The notes under the pieces were generated by a model. That model worked only from the letters and a program-made list of their open reading frames with translations, had not been told where the DNA came from and did no database searches. 64,000 nucleotides of DNA. Source: Kalmusia sp. IMI 367209. Taxonomy: Eukaryota > Ascomycota > Dothideomycetes > Pleosporales > Didymosphaeriaceae. This document shows, one piece after another, positions 61,442-64,000 of this stretch; position 1 is the stretch's first letter; the number at the start of each line of letters is the position of its first letter. The stretch covers positions 248,001 to 312,000 of the forward strand of contig JAPEUQ010000005.1 of the NCBI GenBank assembly GCA_027946365.1, written 5' to 3'. Made by a program: the position numbers and the translations under genes.

Positions 61442-62550
61442 ATGGTCCAAAATCTGCAAGCGCTGACCGACGCTTCTCATGCAACCAATGCCGGGTATAA
61501 CAGAGGCTTCCGAGTCGGCGACAATGTTTTTATTATTCCCCAATGAAACCATGATACTCTCCGCAGCTCACTTTGAAATTCCATGGTGGACGGTGACAGC
61601 AAAACTTCACTTAAAGCTGCCAGATGGCTCCAAATCCCACTACTTTCTCAAGCCTGCACCCAAAGAGAATGGACGGGCATTGATGGAAGGGGATTTTCAC
61701 GCGATGTCAGAGATGTACAAGTGGGTTTTAGATATGGTTCCGAAGTCTCAATCCTGGGGCATCTACGCGCTGTAGGAACCCGGTACTTCTTTCTTCCTAT
61801 CATAATACATCGAAATGAGCGCAAGGGTGCCGGATCCGAGCCAATTGGGCGCAGAATTAGCTCGTCTTCATCGTGAGAGCTAATCTCCGAATGGGCAGTT
61901 TGGTTTCCATATCGTTACTTGCCAAGGACGCACCCCATAGTCAGTTGCATGGGAAGCAGAACGGACAACCTTCATCAAGCTCCTACAGCACGTCGTCGAT
62001 CTTGACAAGCTCGAGCGACAATTGACAGTAGACGTAATTCCGAGACTACTAGATGTCCTGTCGAAGGACATAAGAAGCATCAAATCGAGCTTGATTTATG
62101 CTGATCTGTGGAAAGGCAACATCGGCACAGATGGAAATGGAAATATCCTCTTTTTCGACGCAGCTGTATATTAAGCGCACAATGAGATGAGTGTGCCACC
62201 TGGCGCGGCTACTGAAATAAGATCAGCGATGAAGTCATACTAGGATGTATTTTGAGCACTGCGAAATGAGTGAGTCGAGGGAGGTGTGGGGCGCTAAAAA
62301 TCGCCTCCACAGCACTTACTACAACATTATGTATTCGGTGAACGCCCTCGTCAAAGGCAAAGCCATAGGTCAGTTGCAAGTAATATAATTTGGCAATATT
62401 TTTTCATATTAAATCGATTGCAGGGCATGCAATGATATGATTACCTTGTTGAGAAATTTGTGCCGATCTGGAAAGGTGAAGGACCGTTGAGATTGGAGGA
62501 TATCGAAAGGACGATTTGTCTGCGGAATGAGATCCTATAAGAGCTTGAAT
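61442..62550 (+). pseudogene. Fructosamine/ketosamine-3-kinase-like pseudogene
   Basis: One frame from 61479 to 62174 matches the fungal fructosamine-kinase family along its length: YFLKPAPKENGRALMEG, then FHAMSEMYKW, LGAELARLHRES, PNGQFGFHI, CQGRTP, SSLIYADLWKGN (the family's H-x-DLW-GN catalytic loop, here with Tyr in place of His) and IVFFDAA-type FFDAAVY. It is broken by five in-frame stops at 61773 (TAG), 61803 (TAA), 61881 (TAA), 61938 (TAG) and 62172 (TAA), with no frameshift between them. Homology-like fragments continue to about 62550 (YYNIMYSVNAL; YLVEKFVPIW). Intact relatives phosphorylate ketosamines on glycated proteins. The gene cannot make the full protein. Which paralogue it came from is unknown. 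Confidence 0.85.
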
Positions 62551-63015
62551 GTAGGTTCCATCAAATCTACTGATGATACTAGAGCAAGACGTAGTCCTAG
62601 ATCGGCGAGCTGCCTTTGCGCGCTCGCTAGCAGTATACCTCTTTCTACCTAGGGGCAGGCCGACTGCTCCACCACGACCATAATCAACAATGATAAATGC
62701 CAGCTTCTAACAGTACTTATATTCTAGGTGTTCACCTAATCAAGTGCCAGACTAGGTATGACCGTATGGACTAGAAAAATTTGGGAGCGATTACCTAACA
62801 ATACATGCGCTAGTAGTGGTGCTCATGGCCATTCGCAACCGACCAATAGCGCGCCAAGAGCTTCCCCGCATTGCTCCAGTACATTGAAGGATTTGCGTTC
62901 CAGTATTTTGAGCTGCAACGACTTTACTGTGACTTACGTTGTGCCTACACGCTTGCGAAGCAACGAAGAAATAATTAGCGCAGAGGTAGAAGGTTAAAGA
63001 GGTGACTGCAAGAGC
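62551..63015. other. Intergenic, 0.5 kb
   Basis: Upstream of the right-edge regulator. The 79-codon frame at 62758-62997 has no family feature. Confidence 0.5.
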
Positions 63016-64000
63016 ATGAGTACCATAGGTAACCAACGAGAAATCCAGGAATACAGATCAAGAGGAGGACCCGGCTCTAAGCGAACGAGCGTGTTAGATC
63101 GGGCGTGTATTGCTTGTCAGAAACGTAAGACTCGGTGTATTGTCGAGCCTTCTAGCCGCGCGTGTTATTATTGCATCAAAGCCAAGCGGCCATGCGTCCT
63201 CAGTGAACCTGCTTCGCGCACACCCCTTACACGGAAAAACCTAGACGACCTTGAAACTCGCTGCCGAAATCTCGAGGCCCAACTAGCTCAATTTAACCAG
63301 ACCCTCGTAACTTCGCAACGATCAGCTAGCATTGATGGGCCGTCAAACACTTCGAGGATGGGCCAATCGTCCGGATCCTCTAGTACGGCAGGTCAGACCT
63401 CTGCCGAGCCTCGCGAGCACAGCCAAGGAGTCTTCGAATGGGACGAAAGACCTCTCCTGGAGAATGATCGCAGTAGAGATGTACTGGATGGCATGGCATC
63501 TCTCAGGATGCGAAGAGAAGACACCGGATACCTTGGTATGGCACACAATTCTTAGATTAGTACATTCTATTGATATCGAATAGGACAAAGCACTGGCTCT
63601 GTTCTCCTAGAGAGAATTTCGTCTGAAGTTGGGCATAGTGTCGAAACGGGTACTGCAATCGTGGATTCCACGGGAACTACGGAAAGTCACCAGGGAGACG
63701 CACGCATTCCGGACCTCTCCATGTCTAAGCACCTCGTTCGCTCGCACGTTCATGACCACTTCACTGAAGCCTATTTCCGCTGTTTTAATACATTTTATCC
63801 AATACTACACCAGGAGACTTTTCAAAAGATGTGTATCCGTCGATCTTCTATTCCCCAAGAATCGACATGGCATACCATCTACTACATGGTCTTGGCAATT
63901 GGAGAGTGGATCAGTGGCTTCGACGAGGCGCCGTCTGTCTACTTTGATGCAGCACGATCTAGATTGAGCGTTGGTACACTAGAGACCGGTTCCATCGGCG
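63016..64000 (+). CDS. Zn2Cys6 transcription factor with MHR domain, cut by right edge
   Basis: Exon 1 63016-63535; exon 2 from 63584 to the window end (intron with GTATGG donor, TAG acceptor), 312 residues seen. The zinc cluster spans 31-60: C-x2-C-x6-C-x8-C-x2-C-x6-C (RACIACQKRKTRC then RACYYCIKAKRPC). A short coiled coil at about 76-97 probably mediates dimerisation. After a Ser-rich linker, HDHFTEAYFRCFNTFYPILHQETF begins the fungal-specific middle homology region and continues off the edge. It is a regulator of the Gal4 class. Because it lies next to the pseudogene and the HET/AAA+ pair, a local role is possible but not shown. Confidence 0.85.

Noticed and set aside
1..64000. CRISPR arrays, rRNA or tRNA genes
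   Set aside because: No regularly spaced direct repeats, no rRNA-like sequence, and no tRNA with recognisable A and B boxes was noticed by eye. A tRNA search program would be decisive and could still find one.

Overview
The window reads as nuclear DNA of a filamentous ascomycete (Pezizomycotina). Genes carry short 44-65 nt introns with GT..AG ends and CTRAY-like branch sites. The families present are typical of such fungi: Zn2Cys6 regulators, a HET-domain protein, a fungal-type AAA+ ATPase, GH76, tetraspanin, Hsp9/Hsp12, and a pseudogene whose stop codons look like repeat-induced point mutation (RIP). I cannot name the species. Gene models were built by hand; unless stated otherwise, every spliced model closes in frame.

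Left part (1-20 kb): a kinase/ankyrin protein with a STAND-type N-terminal helical domain runs off the left edge (minus strand). It is followed by housekeeping-type genes: tetraspanin, isoprenylcysteine methyltransferase-like protein, type-5 peroxiredoxin, DUF1348/SnoaL-like protein, a roadblock/LC7 light chain and the ribosome-biogenesis factor Ipi1. Next come an 805-residue DUF262 protein with a C-terminal SUMO-interaction-like motif, whose promoter holds a GATA-site cluster, and a short-chain dehydrogenase.

Middle (20-34 kb): a gene desert rich in microsatellites surrounds one Zn2Cys6 transcription factor (minus strand) and one possible orphan gene. It includes a 45-bp alternating purine-pyrimidine run likely to adopt Z-DNA.

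34-43 kb: an acyl/aryl-CoA ligase and a salicylate-hydroxylase-like FAD monooxygenase are divergently transcribed. After a block of decayed repeats comes a 2-oxoglutarate/Fe(II) oxygenase. This may be a small aromatic-acid or secondary-metabolism group.

43-50 kb: a conserved protein of unknown function and a Wbp11-type splicing factor share a 270-bp promoter. They are followed by an OTT_1508-like deaminase-fold protein and a small Hsp12-type stress protein.

53-64 kb: a secreted GH76 mannanase, then a head-to-head HET-domain gene and DUF7025/AAA+ ATPase gene. The ATPase gene has lost one splice acceptor AG. A fructosamine-kinase-like pseudogene with five in-frame stops follows, then a Zn2Cys6/MHR regulator cut by the right edge.

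The kinase-ankyrin, DUF262, deaminase and HET/AAA+ genes are the best candidates for undescribed self/non-self or nucleic-acid conflict biology. That role is inference from architecture and neighbourhood only.
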